From positions 1-37,197 of the forward strand of contig DVMU01000184.1 in the NCBI GenBank assembly GCA_018714825.1: a DNA stretch of 37,197 bases. Reading direction: 5' to 3'. This DNA is from Candidatus Pullichristensenella excrementigallinarum. Its GTDB lineage: Bacteria; Bacillota; Clostridia; Christensenellales; Aristaeellaceae. The translations under genes and the position numbers were made by a program. How positions within the stretch are numbered: position 1 is the first letter of the stretch; each line of letters begins with the position of its first letter. Under the pieces are notes generated by a model that was not told the DNA's origin, did no database searches, and saw only the letters and a list, made by a program, of their open reading frames with translations. Shown here piece after piece: positions 23,316 to 30,977 of this stretch.

Positions 23316-24233
23316 TTGAAATGCATAGAAAGCAGCGGTAAAACCGTCAAAGACGCCATCAACAACGGCGTCAAAGAACTCGGCTGCGATCCGAGCGATG
23401 TGGAAATCGAAATTCTGGAAATGGGCAGCCCTGGGCTGTTCGGCATGTTCGGGAAACTCGCCAAGGTCAAACTGACCCTGAAGGAATCGGATGATTCCTT
23501 TGAAATTGAGATGCCGACCATGTCCCTGGACCAACCTTCTCAGCGCAAGGCAGCCAAGAAATCCAAACCTGCCAAGGCTCCGGAAAAATCGGCCCGCCCG
23601 GAGAAGCCTGCGCGCGAGTCTGCCCCGGAACCCGCCAACGTCGCTGCGGAATCCTCTGAGGAATCCTCCAAGCCGCGCAAATCCAAGCCGCGCCCCCGCA
23701 AAGAGAATCGTGAACCGGCGGCGGAAATCGTTCCCGCTCCTCTCGAGCCGGAACAGCCGTTTGTAGAAACCCCGCTTGAGCAGCTCACGCCTGATGCCCG
23801 ACAGGCCCTCTCTTTCCTCAGCGGCCTTACCGAGCGCATGGGCGTGCCCTGTGAAATTAAGGTCTGTGAAAGCAGCGACCATCTGCGGATGCAGCTTTTT
23901 GGACAAAATATGAGCATCCTGATCGGTCGCCGGGGCGAGACGTTGGACGCTTTGCAGTATCTGACCAGCCTCAATGTCAATCGCGGCCGCGAAGAGTATC
24001 TGCGCGTTTCTCTGGATACCGAAGGTTATCGCGCAAAGCGCGAGGAAGCGCTTCGCAAATTGGCCGTGCGCATGGCGGGACGCGCCCGGAAGACGGGCAA
24101 ACGCGTGGCGCTGGAGCCGATGAATCCTTACGAGCGGCGCATCCTGCATTCTGCTTTGCAGGGAAATCCGGATGTTACCACGCATTCCGAGGGAGAAGAG
24201 CCCTATCGCCGGGTGATTATCACCTTGAAATAA
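23316..24233 (+). CDS. jag: RNA-binding protein KhpB/Jag (TTG start)
   Basis: KhpB (Jag, EloR) is an RNA-binding protein tied to cell elongation. The 305-residue protein has an N-terminal Jag_N domain (KTVKDAINNGVKELGCDPSD, then ILEMGSPGLFGMFGKLAKV). A proline-, serine- and charge-rich linker covers about residues 70-145. A KH domain carries LIGRRGETLDALQYLTSL, and an R3H domain ends in EPMNPYERRILHSALQ, then YRRVIITLK. The start is TTG 23316, ten bases after GGAGG; an ATG at 23321 is out of frame. It closes the rpmH operon. Confidence 0.96.
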   Translation: MKCIESSGKTVKDAINNGVKELGCDPSDVEIEILEMGSPGLFGMFGKLAKVKLTLKESDDSFEIEMPTMSLDQPSQRKAAKKSKPAKAPEKSARPEKPARESAPEPANVAAESSEESSKPRKSKPRPRKENREPAAEIVPAPLEPEQPFVETPLEQLTPDARQALSFLSGLTERMGVPCEIKVCESSDHLRMQLFGQNMSILIGRRGETLDALQYLTSLNVNRGREEYLRVSLDTEGYRAKREEALRKLAVRMAGRARKTGKRVALEPMNPYERRILHSALQGNPDVTTHSEGEEPYRRVIITLK

Positions 24234-24245
24234 TCCCGTTCATCT

Positions 24246-24280
24246 AAAATCCCCTTCCCGCTAGGCGGAAAGGGGATTTT
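24246..24280 (+). terminator. Terminator after jag
   Basis: AAAATCCCCTT (from 24246) pairs with AAGGGGATTTT (to 24280) around a CCGC/GCGG inner stem with a TAG loop. Both strands have T tracts, so it can serve jag and the leftward XRE gene. Confidence 0.92.
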
Positions 24281-24360
24281 ATCTTCCAATTTTCTCTCTG
24301 TTCTGAAATCTCCAACCCTTCCTGCAGGCCTCCAGACCAAAAGAGCTCTCTAGAGGGAAT

Positions 24361-24663
24361 CTATTTTTCGCGTTCCTCCTTTTCTCGGCAGGCAGATTCA
24401 CGTCTCTTTCTGGGAGCAATTCCCTCTCCAGGTTGGATCAGGCCTTTCTGGCGGATAATCTCGCAGATGGGGTCCAGTTTCATATCGCACAAAATCGCAA
24501 ATCGCAGAATCGTACTAAAGCGCACATCTCCCTTTCCCTTCTCCAAATCCCGATAGCGGCGATCCGTAATGCCGACTTTCTCCGCCATTCCTTCCTGTGT
24601 CATACACAAGTCTTCCCGCCGCACGCGCATTTCCCGTCCAACGATCTCTTGTATCTCTCCCAT
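24361..24663 (-). CDS. XRE-family helix-turn-helix regulator
   Basis: The 100-residue protein has a Cro/CI-type helix-turn-helix (about residues 10-68): REDLCMTQEGMAEKVGITDR, then RYRDLEKGKGDVRFSTILRF. The charged C-terminal tail of about 25 residues has no further domain. It probably represses its own promoter; a 6-4-6 inverted repeat overlaps its -35 box. It is divergent from copA, but no metal-binding residues suggest copper sensing, so control of copA is only possible by position. ATG 24663 has an AAGGGAG site and was preferred to an upstream GTG at 24684. Confidence 0.85.
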   Translation of the reverse strand: MGEIQEIVGREMRVRREDLCMTQEGMAEKVGITDRRYRDLEKGKGDVRFSTILRFAILCDMKLDPICEIIRQKGLIQPGEGIAPRKRRESACREKEEREK

Positions 24664-24696
24664 GGTCCGAAACTCCCTTCGCACTCTTCTAATAGG

Positions 24697-24725
24697 ATTC
24701 TATAAAATGCATATTCTTGCGTAAA
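24697..24725 (-). promoter_or_regulatory. Sigma-A promoter of the XRE gene
   Basis: On the minus strand TTTACG (24725-24720) and TAGAAT (24702-24697) are 17 bases apart. The -35 box abuts the inverted repeat at 24725-24740. Confidence 0.65.
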
Positions 24726-24740
24726 GGAATTATCATTCCT
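24725..24740. promoter_or_regulatory. Perfect inverted repeat, candidate XRE operator
   Basis: AGGAAT-TATC-ATTCCT is a perfect 6-4-6 palindrome at the -35 box of the XRE gene. Size and position fit the operator of a dimeric helix-turn-helix repressor. No second copy was seen near the copA start. Confidence 0.5.
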
Positions 24741-24989
24741 GATTATTTAAATCTTTTATAAATTCTACATTCTATATATTAATATATATTAGTATATATC
24801 AATATGGTTTTCCGTTCCATGTATGCAGAAAATTTTCTCTTTATAATCTCTAACTTCCTATTTCCAAAGAAAAATTGTTCTCATAGAATTTTTTTAGTTT
24901 TTACCTTTTTGCGATTTCCTAGTTTTTTAGTCGGGTATAAATTATTGGATGGTTCCCACCCTAGATACTATCTATTGAGAGGTGATCAT
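24741..24989. other. AT-rich island upstream of copA
   Basis: This stretch is strongly AT-rich compared with the GC-rich genes around it and includes a 16-bp perfect palindrome of TATATATT/AATATATA (24773-24788). The copA transcript must start here, but no sigma-A promoter with good boxes can be singled out. No recognisable CopY or CsoR operator was found. The in-frame ATG at 24804 would add 62 residues unlike any CopA and is judged non-coding. Confidence 0.5.
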
Positions 24990-27488
24990 ATGTTATTTCG
25001 CGTGACAGGCATGACATGCGCAGCGTGTTCCGCCCATGTGGAAAAGAGCGTTCGGCAGCTTCCCGGCGTCAAAGAAGTGGCGGTAAACCTATTGTCCAAT
25101 TCTATGCGCGTGGAATTCGATGCAAGCGTGACCAGCGTGGAGGACATCATCCGCGCCGTGGAATCCGGCGGCTATGGCGCTGCTCCCGAACAGGCGCAAC
25201 AGGCTGCGCCCGCTCCATCCAAAGATCAGACCGAGCAAAAGATCCGCGCCCGTCTGATTGCCTCGGTCATCCTGTTAATCCCGCTGATGTACGTCGCCAT
25301 GGGCCACATGCTCGGCCTTCCGTTGCCCGCCGTGTTGCATCGCCCTCTGGTTTCCGGGCTTTTGCAATGGATCATCGCCCTGCCGATCCTCTATCTCAAT
25401 CGCTCGCTTTGGGAAAACGGCTTTAAGGCGCTGTTTCATCGTGCGCCGAACATGAACAGCCTTATTTCCATCGGCGCCGCGGCGGGGCTCTTGTACAGCC
25501 TGTGGCAAATGTTCCTGCTTGCCGCGAACCCGGAGACTTCCAGCGGCATGACGGAATTCTATTTTGAATCTGCCGCCATGATTCTCACGCTCATCACCGT
25601 GGGCAAGTATCTGGAAGCGCGTGCGAAAGGCCGCGCCACGGATGCGATTTCCAAGCTTGTAGATCTTGCGCCCAAGCGTGCAACCGTGGAGCGAAACGGT
25701 CGGGAAGTCGAAATCGACGCCAAGGATCTGCGCGTGGGCGACATCGTCGTTGTGCGCGAAGGGCTTTCCATTCCTACGGACGGCGAGGTGCTCTCCGGCC
25801 ACGGTTCTGTCGATCAATCCATGCTCACCGGAGAAAGCGTTCCGGTCGATGTGGCTGAGGGATCGCAGGTCGTGGGCGGCTGCATCAACCGTTCGGGATA
25901 TTTCCGCTTCCGCGCCACCAAGGTCGGCGAAGATACGGCCCTTTCCAAAATTGTCCGCCTTGTGGAAGAAGCCGGCGCTTCCAAAGCGCCCATTTCGCGT
26001 TTGGCCGACCGGGTCAGCGGCGTATTTGTCCCGGTGGTAATCGGCATTGCTCTGCTCACTGCTGTGATCTGGTTGCTCCTTGGCGATTCCGCACACGCCC
26101 TCAAGGCGGCGATATCCGTATTGGTTATTTCCTGCCCCTGCGCGCTGGGATTGGCCACGCCGACCGCCATCATGGTCGGAACCGGCAAGGGCGCGGAATT
26201 GGGCATCATGATCAAGACCGCCGCCGCCCTCGAAGCCGCGCACGCGGTAAACATGGTTGCCTTCGACAAGACTGGCACGCTCACCGAAGGTCGGATGCGC
26301 GTCACCCAGGTCTATGCCCGGGATAAGGCCCTTGCGGTACGCCTGACTGCGGCCGTAGAGGCACTTTCTACCCACCCCATTGCAAAAGCGATTGCCGAAT
26401 GTTCGCCGAGCGTCCCCGAAGCATCCGAGTATGAGACCCTGCCCGGACGCGGCGTACAGGCAAAAGTTGAGGGAAAATTGGTCCAAGTCGGCAGTTCTTC
26501 CTGGCTCCAGATTCCTGCCGATGCCGCAAAATGGGCGGATCAGCGCGCGCAGGATGGGCAAACGGTAATGTTCTCCACGATCGATGGAGAATTTCTCGGC
26601 GCCTTTGCCCTGGCCGACACGCTGCGTGAGGGCGGCAAACAGGCCATTCGCCGCCTCAAGGCGTTAGGCGTGGAAAGCGCTATGCTCACCGGAGACGGAG
26701 AAAAAACCGCCCAGGCCATCGCCCACAGCGCAGGTGTCAGCCGGGTCTTCGCCAAGCTCCTTCCCGAAGACAAAGCCCGTTCTATTTCGCAGATGCAGTC
26801 GGAAGGCAAGAATGTGATGATGGTGGGAGACGGCATCAACGATGCGCCCGCGCTGACCACCGCCAATTTGGGCGTCGCCATCGGTCGCGGCACGGATGTC
26901 GCCATCGAATCCGCGGATATCGTTCTCGTGCGGGACGATCCGGAACTGGCGGCAGGCGTCATTGAACTGGGACGCGCGGTCATCCGCAATATTCGGGAAA
27001 ACTTGTTCTGGGCATTCTTCTACAATACTATCGGGATTCCCATCGCGGCGGGAGCGCTTTCGTTCCTTGGCATTGATCTCAATCCCATGTTCGCGGCGGC
27101 AGCCATGAGTTTAAGTTCTCTCTGCGTGGTGACCAACGCCCTCCGCCTGAAGCGCTTCCGCCTGCGCCCCCTCGCTCCCCAAAGCGCAGAGGAATCGCCC
27201 TCTCCTGCTCTCCATGTCGATCTGGTTTCCCCCGCCGGGAACTCCGTTCCCGACGACACCCAAACATCCATTAAAAAGGAGGTTTCCCCTATGAAAATTA
27301 CCCTGGTCATTGACGGCATGATGTGCCAGCACTGCGTCGCCCATGTGACAAAGGCGCTTTCCGCCTTCGATCCGCAGGTCAACGTATCTCTGGAAGAGAA
27401 GACCGCCACACTCAACACCGATGCGGATCCTTCCGCGCTCCAAAAGGCGGTGGAGGAAGCCGGCTATACCGTCACGGAAATCCGCTGA
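24990..27488 (+). CDS. copA: Copper-exporting P1B-type ATPase with C-terminal CopZ-like domain
   Basis: CopA pumps Cu(I) out of the cell using ATP. The 832-residue protein starts with a heavy-metal-binding domain (GMTCAAC, C10 and C13). The P1B core follows: LTGES, the metal-site C382-P-C384, D426 in DKTGTLTEG, STHPIAKAI, MLTGDGEKTAQAIA and GDGINDAPAL. After the last membrane helices and a linker of about 45 residues comes a second metal-binding domain, MKITLVIDGMMCQHCVAHV (C779 and C782). Nothing stops translation between pump and domain. A strong AAGGAGG site and an in-frame ATG (27291) lie exactly at the domain start. ATG 24990 has an AGAGGTGAT site. No copper regulator adjoins. Confidence 0.93.
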   Translation: MLFRVTGMTCAACSAHVEKSVRQLPGVKEVAVNLLSNSMRVEFDASVTSVEDIIRAVESGGYGAAPEQAQQAAPAPSKDQTEQKIRARLIASVILLIPLMYVAMGHMLGLPLPAVLHRPLVSGLLQWIIALPILYLNRSLWENGFKALFHRAPNMNSLISIGAAAGLLYSLWQMFLLAANPETSSGMTEFYFESAAMILTLITVGKYLEARAKGRATDAISKLVDLAPKRATVERNGREVEIDAKDLRVGDIVVVREGLSIPTDGEVLSGHGSVDQSMLTGESVPVDVAEGSQVVGGCINRSGYFRFRATKVGEDTALSKIVRLVEEAGASKAPISRLADRVSGVFVPVVIGIALLTAVIWLLLGDSAHALKAAISVLVISCPCALGLATPTAIMVGTGKGAELGIMIKTAAALEAAHAVNMVAFDKTGTLTEGRMRVTQVYARDKALAVRLTAAVEALSTHPIAKAIAECSPSVPEASEYETLPGRGVQAKVEGKLVQVGSSSWLQIPADAAKWADQRAQDGQTVMFSTIDGEFLGAFALADTLREGGKQAIRRLKALGVESAMLTGDGEKTAQAIAHSAGVSRVFAKLLPEDKARSISQMQSEGKNVMMVGDGINDAPALTTANLGVAIGRGTDVAIESADIVLVRDDPELAAGVIELGRAVIRNIRENLFWAFFYNTIGIPIAAGALSFLGIDLNPMFAAAAMSLSSLCVVTNALRLKRFRLRPLAPQSAEESPSPALHVDLVSPAGNSVPDDTQTSIKKEVSPMKITLVIDGMMCQHCVAHVTKALSAFDPQVNVSLEEKTATLNTDADPSALQKAVEEAGYTVTEIR
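27291..27488 (+). CDS. copZ: Internal in-frame CopZ-like copper chaperone (possible separate product)
   Basis: The last 65 codons of copA form a complete CopZ-like metallochaperone (bba-fold heavy-metal-associated domain). They have the GMMCQHC copper site and the late EEAGYTVTEIR strand, close to the usual 68-70 residues. AAAAAGGAGG (27273-27282) stands eight bases before ATG 27291, which is the spacing used by other genes in this window. A free chaperone could therefore be made from the same mRNA as the fused pump. That translation starts here is inferred; the alternative is a domain fusion that only keeps an ancestral ribosome-binding site. Confidence 0.55.
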   Translation: MKITLVIDGMMCQHCVAHVTKALSAFDPQVNVSLEEKTATLNTDADPSALQKAVEEAGYTVTEIR

Positions 27489-27500
27489 TCCTTCCTTTCC

Positions 27501-27531
27501 AAAAGGGGGCGGGCGTGAACGCGCCCGCCCC
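27501..27531 (-). terminator. GC-rich hairpin H1 beyond copA
   Basis: GGGGCGGGCG (27506-27515) pairs perfectly with CGCCCGCCCC (27522-27531). On the minus strand it is followed by CTTTT; on the plus strand by AAACTG, so it is not a canonical terminator for copA. It is a near copy, in the same orientation, of the hairpin at 27713-27741. Confidence 0.5.
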
Positions 27532-27700
27532 AAACTGTCGAGAGAGCCCTGTGAAGAGAGTCCCTCCAAATCGAGCGCGGCGGCGTGCACGTCGCGCTCG
27601 ATTTTTCCGGGCACAAGCGAAGGAAAAAAACAGTTCCTTCGCTTCGTTCAGGAAATCGCTCGGAAAATCCGCAGGTTTTCATGGAGCGTGTTAAAAACCC
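27532..27700 (-). repeat. Dispersed structured repeat, copy B
   Basis: Read on the minus strand this matches copy A at 17799-18000. Its outer stem (GATTTCC with GGAAAAATC; 27657-27649 with 27610-27600) encloses a perfect 11-bp hairpin (AAGCGAAGGAA with TTCCTTCGCTT). A perfect 8-bp stem follows, CGAGCGCG with CGCGCTCG (27600-27593 with 27579-27572). It sits between two near-identical GC hairpins that both face the minus strand. No convincing protein is encoded. Confidence 0.8.
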
Positions 27701-27712
27701 TTTTTGGCATGC

Positions 27713-27741
27713 AAAAGGGCGGCCGCAAATGCGCCCGCCCC
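27713..27741 (-). terminator. Terminator of the NlpC/P60 gene (hairpin H2)
   Basis: On the minus strand GGGCGG (27740-27735) and CCGCCC (27722-27717) close a stem with an inner GCG/CGG pairing, followed by TTTT. It lies 17 bases behind the NlpC stop codon. Confidence 0.75.
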
Positions 27742-27757
27742 ACATACTTTCCTTCTC

Positions 27758-30700
27758 TTACAACACGCGCCGTCCCCACGAGAATACGCGATTGTAGTAG
27801 CCCGACCCGATCTCGCTGATGACAACTTTGCCCGCGCCGGAGGAAGCATGGATAAACTTTCCGCTTCCCAGATAGATGCCGACGTGATCGCTCAAATCGT
27901 TATCGGAAATCGTATTTAAGCACACGATATCCCCTCGTTTCAGATTTGAGACTCCTTCAACCTTTTTCCCTGCATTGTAGCCCTGATTCTGTGCCGAATG
28001 TGCGAGGGATACGCCAACTTTCCCATAACAATAACGGGTATAACCGGAGCAGTCAAAAGAGGAGGTTCCTGTCGCACCAAACACATACGGCTTTCCGAGC
28101 TGTTGCTGCGCGACATAGATCACATATTCAATCTTCTCCGAGTTCGTCGGGTTGGGCGGCAACTCGTCCATATCCGATCCCACATCCCCTGCACCCGAAC
28201 TACTTCCGGACGCGTCGGCCGCCGTTCCGGTATTTTTCGGCGCGCTGTTGGAATAGAGGGCCTGCAGCGTCTTGGAATCTGCCGTTCCGGTCGCGCTGAG
28301 TCCCGCCGCAGCCTGGAACAGTTTTACAGCGGAAGTGGTGATGCTTCCATATTCTCCATCCACACTGCTGGACTTGCTGAGATAGCCCTTGTAGTACAAG
28401 CGCGTCTGCAACCGCTGCACATTGGTGCCCGTACTGCCGCTGCTCAAGTTCAGCGAGAGCAACGGGGAAGCCGGCGCGTTTCCGCTCATCAGCACGCGGA
28501 TGGTATGGATATCCGCCTTACCCGTCTCCTGCAACCCGCTGACCGCTGCCTGGAAGCGTCGAACCGCCGTCTCGGTAAGCGAGCTATAATTGCCCGCGGG
28601 TTCTCCGTCAAAGTATCCATAGGCCTCGAGAATCTTTTGCAGGGCCAACACGGAGCTCCCGGAATCTCCGGAAGAGAGCTCGGGATACGATTCGCTGCTC
28701 AGGTGTTCCACCAACATGTAGCCGCGCGCGTCTCCCTTGCCCACATAGGCCCATTTCGAGTTGACCGCGTATACCGCGACCTCCGTTCCCTGCGGAATGG
28801 TCGTGCTGACCGCCCCTGTGGATTCGGAAGCATATACCGGAGCGGAGGGATAAATCACTGTGGCATACCCTTGTACCACACCAGGCTTCAATTCCGAATT
28901 GAGCGTCAATCCTGCCACCAAGCAGAAACCGTAATTGCCATTCAATTCAATCATGGCCCAGGTGGAATTCGCCTGCACGACATTGACCTGCGTTCCATAG
29001 GGCAGCGTGTACTTCTTGATGGTACTGGTGCTGGTCCCCGTATAGACGTCCAGTCCGTCTTTCGCCGTCACCGTGGCAGGAATGCAATCCTCCGGCGAGA
29101 CGGATACCGTCGGCGAGGGTTCCACTTCCACGCGCTGGAGCTTGGTCACATCGCAGAAACCGTAATTTCCATCCAGGCTCACCAGCGCCCATGTGCTGGT
29201 ATACTGATGCACCGTGACAACCGTGCCCTTCGAAAGCACGCCGATCTTGTTATTGCCCGTCGGGTCGCCATAGGTGTAGATGTCTTCCGTCGCCTGTGCC
29301 GAGAAATTGGCGTCTACCGGCGTTTCTTCCGTCGCGGACGGCGTGGGCGTCGGGGTCGGTTGCCCGGAAATCCCCTCCGTCGGGGCCAGGTTCTGGCGGA
29401 AGCAGAAGCCGTAATATCCCGCAATGGAGATATAGGCCCAACTCTCATTGTACAGAAGAACCGTCACTTCCGTTCCGGCCGGAAGCGTCCCCATCTTGGA
29501 GCCGGAAGTGCTGGGCTTTTTATAGACCACTGTGTTCTGGTTGGTCAACGCGGTAAACGTCGCAGTAACCGCTTCTCCGTCCGAGGGAATCGGAATCGTC
29601 GCGGAGGGAATCTGGGGCGTCGCGGTCGCGGTAGGATCCGTGGATCGCTCCAGCACGGTCACGTCGCAATATCCATATGCGCCGTCGATGCTCACCAGCG
29701 CCCAGACGCTCGTATACTCATGCACATACACCTGCGTCCCCTTGGAAAGCACGCCGATGCGCTTGCTCCCTACCGAATCCGAATACGCATAGGTCGCCTT
29801 GGTCACCTGCGCGTAAAAATCGCCCTTGGTGGCTTCCTCTTCGCGCTCAAGCTTTGAAACCTCACAGTATCCGTACGCGCCGTCGATGCTCACCAGCGCC
29901 CACACGTCCGTGTACTGATGCACATACACCCGCGTCCCCTTAGAGAGAATGCCGATGCGCTTGCTCCCTACCGAATCCGAATACGCGTACATCGATTTGG
30001 TAACTCGCGCGTAGAAGTTGCCTTCCGTGGCTTCCTCACTCGAATCGGCGGCATTGTCTTTCGAAGGCATGGGCGTGGCCGTCGCCGTTGAAGTCACCGG
30101 CGCCAACACGCTCACGTCGCAATACCCGTACGCGCCGTCCACGCTCACCAGGGCCCAGACGCTGGTATACTCATGCACATACACCTGCGTTCCCTTGGGA
30201 AGCGTGCCGATGCGCTTGCTCCCTACCGAATCCGAATACGCATAGGTCGCCTTGGTCACCTGCGCGTAGAAATTTCCCTCCGTGGCCTTCTCCGGCACGG
30301 GCGTGGCCGTGGCCGTATTCTGCCCGGGAAGCGCCAGATTTTTCTCCGGAGTATAGGCAAGATACCCGTCCGCCTCGACAATCGCCCAGCCATTGTCCGA
30401 TCCGAAATAATTCAGCGTCCATCCCTTTTTGAGCGATACGGAGGCGCTGGAAGTATTGGGCTTTTCATAGGCCTTTGCGCCGGAAACCGCCACCACGACC
30501 TTTTGAGAATACGCGGTGACTTCCGCCAAACTCGAGGCCTTGCAAAAGCCGCTCTTCCCGGTCGGCCTGTATGTAATGGCGCAGACGCCGCTCTTCGCCG
30601 CGGTGACCACCACCACGTCTCCTTTGGAAAGCGTCGCAATTTTCTTGGTCAGGTACATGTCCGAATAGACCGCCATGGAATCCGACGTGACGATGGCCGA

Positions 30701-30805
30701 CAAACTCGCCGCGAACGCGACTGTCGGCAAACTCATCAGCACCAGGGCCGTCACCAATAAAATTGGAATTAGCCGCCGGATCAGTCCGGATCGTTCAATT
30801 CGCAT
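27758..30805 (-). CDS. Secreted multi-SH3 NlpC/P60 cell-wall hydrolase
   Basis: This 1015-residue exported enzyme should cleave peptidoglycan stem peptides. A signal peptide (residues 1-32, cut after AFA) is followed by about nine SH3-like wall-binding modules separated by Thr/Pro/Ala linkers such as TATATPMP. Then come two peptidoglycan_binding_1 modules (roughly residues 715-865; GDSGSSVLALQKIL and GSTGTNVQRLQTRL). The C-terminal NlpC/P60 domain has C919 in FDCSGY, H974 in DHVGIYLG and H986 in FIHASS. Modules three to five are nearly identical to one another. ATG 30805 has an AAAGGAGA site. It has its own upstream region with a 9-bp inverted repeat. Lack of a sortase motif suggests non-covalent wall binding. 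Confidence 0.93.
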   Translation of the reverse strand: MRIERSGLIRRLIPILLVTALVLMSLPTVAFAASLSAIVTSDSMAVYSDMYLTKKIATLSKGDVVVVTAAKSGVCAITYRPTGKSGFCKASSLAEVTAYSQKVVVAVSGAKAYEKPNTSSASVSLKKGWTLNYFGSDNGWAIVEADGYLAYTPEKNLALPGQNTATATPVPEKATEGNFYAQVTKATYAYSDSVGSKRIGTLPKGTQVYVHEYTSVWALVSVDGAYGYCDVSVLAPVTSTATATPMPSKDNAADSSEEATEGNFYARVTKSMYAYSDSVGSKRIGILSKGTRVYVHQYTDVWALVSIDGAYGYCEVSKLEREEEATKGDFYAQVTKATYAYSDSVGSKRIGVLSKGTQVYVHEYTSVWALVSIDGAYGYCDVTVLERSTDPTATATPQIPSATIPIPSDGEAVTATFTALTNQNTVVYKKPSTSGSKMGTLPAGTEVTVLLYNESWAYISIAGYYGFCFRQNLAPTEGISGQPTPTPTPSATEETPVDANFSAQATEDIYTYGDPTGNNKIGVLSKGTVVTVHQYTSTWALVSLDGNYGFCDVTKLQRVEVEPSPTVSVSPEDCIPATVTAKDGLDVYTGTSTSTIKKYTLPYGTQVNVVQANSTWAMIELNGNYGFCLVAGLTLNSELKPGVVQGYATVIYPSAPVYASESTGAVSTTIPQGTEVAVYAVNSKWAYVGKGDARGYMLVEHLSSESYPELSSGDSGSSVLALQKILEAYGYFDGEPAGNYSSLTETAVRRFQAAVSGLQETGKADIHTIRVLMSGNAPASPLLSLNLSSGSTGTNVQRLQTRLYYKGYLSKSSSVDGEYGSITTSAVKLFQAAAGLSATGTADSKTLQALYSNSAPKNTGTAADASGSSSGAGDVGSDMDELPPNPTNSEKIEYVIYVAQQQLGKPYVFGATGTSSFDCSGYTRYCYGKVGVSLAHSAQNQGYNAGKKVEGVSNLKRGDIVCLNTISDNDLSDHVGIYLGSGKFIHASSGAGKVVISEIGSGYYNRVFSWGRRVL
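29640..30290 (-). repeat. Three near-identical SH3 modules in the NlpC gene
   Basis: Three successive segments, about 30097-30285, 29833-30033 and 29645-29832, encode nearly the same module (FYAQVTKATYAYSDSVGSKR core). They share long identical DNA runs such as CGCTTGCTCCCTACCGAATC. This points to recent tandem duplication or gene conversion within the gene; linkers between them differ in length. Confidence 0.88.
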
Positions 30806-30870
30806 TTCCGTATCTCCTTTGAAATGATTGCGCACACTTGCGCGCGAAGAAAATTCATGGGTTCGAAGCA

Positions 30871-30902
30871 AATGCGTCGTTATTTTTATTAAATACGACG
30901 CA
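30871..30902. promoter_or_regulatory. 9-bp inverted repeat upstream of the NlpC gene
   Basis: ATGCGTCGT (30871-30879) and ACGACGCAT (30894-30902) are perfect inverted copies around a 14-base AT-only centre. It lies 66-97 bases before the NlpC start, where a promoter is expected, and could be an operator. A clear sigma-A promoter cannot be picked out around it. The rest of the 30806-30977 gap is AT-rich and shows nothing else. Confidence 0.45.
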
Positions 30903-30977
30903 TACCGCAATATTCCTTCATATTCAGAATGTTAAATGTGTATTTAAATCTAGAATTTCGAAATACTTTTGAAATAT

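Noticed and set aside
24940-24971. Sigma-A promoter for copA at TATTGG/TACTAT or TTGGAT/TACTAT
   Set aside because: One pairing has the right spacing but a very poor -35; the other has a better -35 but only a 15-base spacer. Neither is good enough to call.
24804-24989. A 62-residue N-terminal extension of CopA
   Set aside because: The stretch is AT-rich non-coding in character, the start has no ribosome-binding site, and the CopA metal-binding domain begins at once after ATG 24990.
29640-30290. CRISPR-like spaced repeats
   Set aside because: The repeats are in-frame protein modules of about 190-260 bases inside an open gene, not short repeats with unique spacers.
30806-30977. Cyclic-di-GMP riboswitch before the NlpC gene
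   Set aside because: Such riboswitches often precede wall hydrolases in Clostridia, but none of the conserved core sequence is present on either strand.
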